DNA of 64,000 nt, from NCBI GenBank assembly GCA_964017235.1, contig OZ024936.1, forward strand, positions 9,400,496 to 9,464,495, read 5' to 3'. Of the stretch, positions 62,702 to 64,000 are shown in pieces; position 1 is the stretch's first letter, and each line of letters opens with the position of its first letter. The position numbers were made by a program, and so were the translations under genes. The notes beneath the pieces were generated by a model. It was not told the DNA's origin. It made no database searches and worked only from the letters and a program-made list of their open reading frames with translations. The DNA is from Sabellastarte sp. h YS-2021. Lineage: Eukaryota; Annelida; Polychaeta; Sabellida; Sabellidae.

Positions 62702-64000
62702 TTGGGTGTTTGGCGCTGGGTTACAGAGAATGGGCCAAAAGGAATATTTCCCATTGACTTTAGTCGGGGGATTTCCTGATGCATGTATAGCTACCTGCTG
62801 TCACCGACGAGCAAGCCGGCCGAAATGGCGGACACAGATTTTTTTGCACAGGTGGGGAGGGGGTGACCCCACGATCTTATACAATACAACAGAGTATGGG
62901 TTAAGTGGTTTATTTTTTGAGATACAGACATAAGCAACATTCCCCATTAATTTTAGTTGGGAGATTTCTGTAGCATGGGTACGTACCTTACACGAGCCAA
63001 ACTTTGGTCGGGGAAAAAGGTCCGGATTTTTCTCCAGAAATAGCAAGGTCAGGCCGCCACAAACTGATGCAATATAACAGGGTTGGGTGTTTGGGGCTTG
63101 CTTACAGAGAATCGGCCAAACGGAATATTTCCCATTCACTTTAGTTGGGGGATTTCCAGATGCATGTATAGCTACCTGTTGTCACCGACGACCAAGCCGG
63201 CCGAAGCGGAGGACACAGATTTTTTTGCACAGGTGGGGAGGGGGTGACCCCACGATCTTATACAATACAACAGAGTATGGGTTAAGTGGTTTATTTTTTG
63301 AGATACAGACATAAGCAACATTCCCCATTAATTTTAGATGGGAGATTTCTGTAGCATGGGTACGTACCTTACACGAGCCAAACTTTGGTCGGGGAAAAAG
63401 GTCTGGATTTTTCTCCAGAAATAGCAAGGTCAGGCCGCCACAAACTGATGCAATATAACAGGGTTGGGTGTTTAGCGCTGGGTTACAGAGAATCGGCCAA
63501 AAGGAATATTTCCCATTGACTTTAGTTGGGGGATTTCCAGATGCATGTATAGCTACCTGTTGTCACCGACGACCAAGCCAGCCGAAGCGGAGAACACAGA
63601 TTTTTTTGCACAGGTGGGGATGGGGTGGCCCCACGATCTTATACAATACAACAGGGTATGGGTTAAGTGTTGTTTTTTTTGAGATACAGACATAAGCAAC
63701 ATTCCCCATTAATTTTAGTTGGGAGATTTCTGTAGCATGGGTACGTACCTTACACGAACAAAATTTTGGTCGGGGTAAAAGGTCTGGATTTTTCTCCAGA
63801 AATAGCAAGGTCAGGCCGCCACAAACTGATGCAATATAACAGGGTTGGGTGTTTGGTGCTGGGTTACAGAGAATCGGCCAAAAGGAATATTTCCCATTGA
63901 CTTTAGTTGGGGGATTTCCTGATGCATGTATAGCTACCTGTTGTCACCGACGACCAAGCCGGCCGAAATGGCGGACACAGATTTTTTTGCACAGGTGGGG

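Larger units (their letters stand above)
1..64000. repeat. Tandem satellite DNA array, ~381-bp monomer, whole window
   Basis: The same unit repeats head to tail from the first base to the last with no unique sequence. The motif TTGGGTGTTT, or a one-base variant of it, recurs at 283, 664, 1045, 1426, 1807, 2188 and so on to 63845. Spacings are 381 bp in most cases, with 382, 378-380, 374 and 360-362 bp classes. This defines 168 complete monomers (283-63844) and two partial ones. All copies share one orientation, and I found no inserted transposon, terminal inverted repeat, microsatellite tract or gene. Monomers differ by point variants and a few small indels that define recurring types. A long array of near-identical non-coding monomers with higher-order structure is characteristic of eukaryotic satellite heterochromatin. 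Family, species and chromosomal location cannot be read from the sequence. Confidence 0.97.
59494..64000. repeat. Right mosaic flank (older monomer types)
   Basis: Monomer starts and types: the end of e from 59318, 59699 k, 60079 o, 60460 d', 60841 e/k, 61222 p' (374 bp), 61596 f (362 bp), 61958 g, 62340 f/o (362 bp), 62702 d', 63083 e, 63464 k, 63845 p' (cut by the window end). Shared markers with the left flank at 28698-29840 are GGTCGAGGGAAAA, GAGAATGGGCC, CAGAGTATGG and TTTTAGATGGG. Local private changes are frequent (GGGTCTTTAGC at 59701, CTATCTG near 59790, CACCAACGACC near 60945, GGGGCTTTCTTAC near 61970), so this part is less homogenised than the central array. Confidence 0.85.

Noticed and set aside
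1-64000. CRISPR array.
   Set aside because: The repeat is 381 bp with no alternating short repeats and unique spacers, and no cas gene is present.
1-64000. Tandem transposon or retroelement array, with the monomer as part of an element.
   Set aside because: No terminal inverted repeats, target-site duplications, LTR pairs, poly-A tails or transposase/reverse transcriptase reading frames are visible. Origin from a transposon fragment cannot be excluded but has no support here.
1-64000. Assignment to a known family of similar length, such as the ~370-385 bp subtelomeric satellites reported in Cannabaceae.
   Set aside because: Length alone is not evidence and I cannot compare sequences here. 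A database search of one monomer would settle it.
1-64000. rRNA, tRNA or snRNA gene cluster.
   Set aside because: No recognisable conserved RNA motif was found (for example tRNA A and B boxes in the right spacing or 5S internal control elements), and the unit has no consistent terminator T-run after a folded RNA.

Overview
This window is a single uninterrupted tandem satellite array. I see no protein gene, RNA gene, transposable element, CRISPR array or unique-sequence gap in it. If each monomer is started at the conserved TTGGGTGTTT motif, the first complete monomer begins at 283 and the last start is at 63845. That gives 168 complete head-to-tail monomers plus a partial one at each edge. 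The basic monomer is 381 bp. Recurrent length classes are 382, 380, 374 (7-bp deletion) and 360-362 bp (20-bp deletion relative to the 382-bp type), and the mean is about 378 bp. All monomers share one orientation. This architecture, with near-identical multi-monomer units inside a more diverged background, is typical of eukaryotic satellite heterochromatin (centromeric, pericentromeric or subtelomeric). I do not recognise the family and cannot assign a species or chromosome position.

I sorted monomers by diagnostic variants and call the types a-p; these labels are mine. Layout: (1) 1-663, tail of an h monomer and an a monomer. (2) 664-22015, two tandem copies of a long block of about 11.4 kb (30 monomers) and about 9.9 kb (a little over 26 monomers). 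They are nearly identical; the second lacks 1141 bp, part of which reflects a separate 761-bp tandem duplication in the first. (3) 22016-29970, a mosaic in which a six-monomer block (p',f,g,l,m,n) occurs twice, 3761 bp apart. (4) about 29971-59493, a homogeneous higher-order repeat (HOR) array. Its unit is eight monomers (a-b-c-d-e*-f-g-h, 3024 bp) and it holds nine unit copies between two partial ones. Seven copies are full length and two are seven-mers that each lost one monomer by a different route. (5) about 59494-64000, an older mosaic flank related to the left flank at 28698-29970, with its own 6-7 monomer periodicity.

At a finer scale the 381-bp monomer is itself an ancient dimer: two half-units of 193 and 188 bp align with about 63% identity over an ungapped 68-bp core. 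The hierarchy is therefore a ~190-bp half-unit, a 381-bp monomer, a 2.2-3.8 kb HOR, and an ~11-kb block duplication. Many monomers are chimeras (head of one type, tail of another), the expected footprint of unequal exchange or conversion between monomers. Neighbouring HOR copies share rare substitutions, which points to local expansion.

Open reading frames of 60-150 codons recur in every monomer on both strands. They are by-products of a repeat whose usual length is a multiple of three, so I annotate none as genes. The most interesting content is the recorded history of exchanges, not a gene system.
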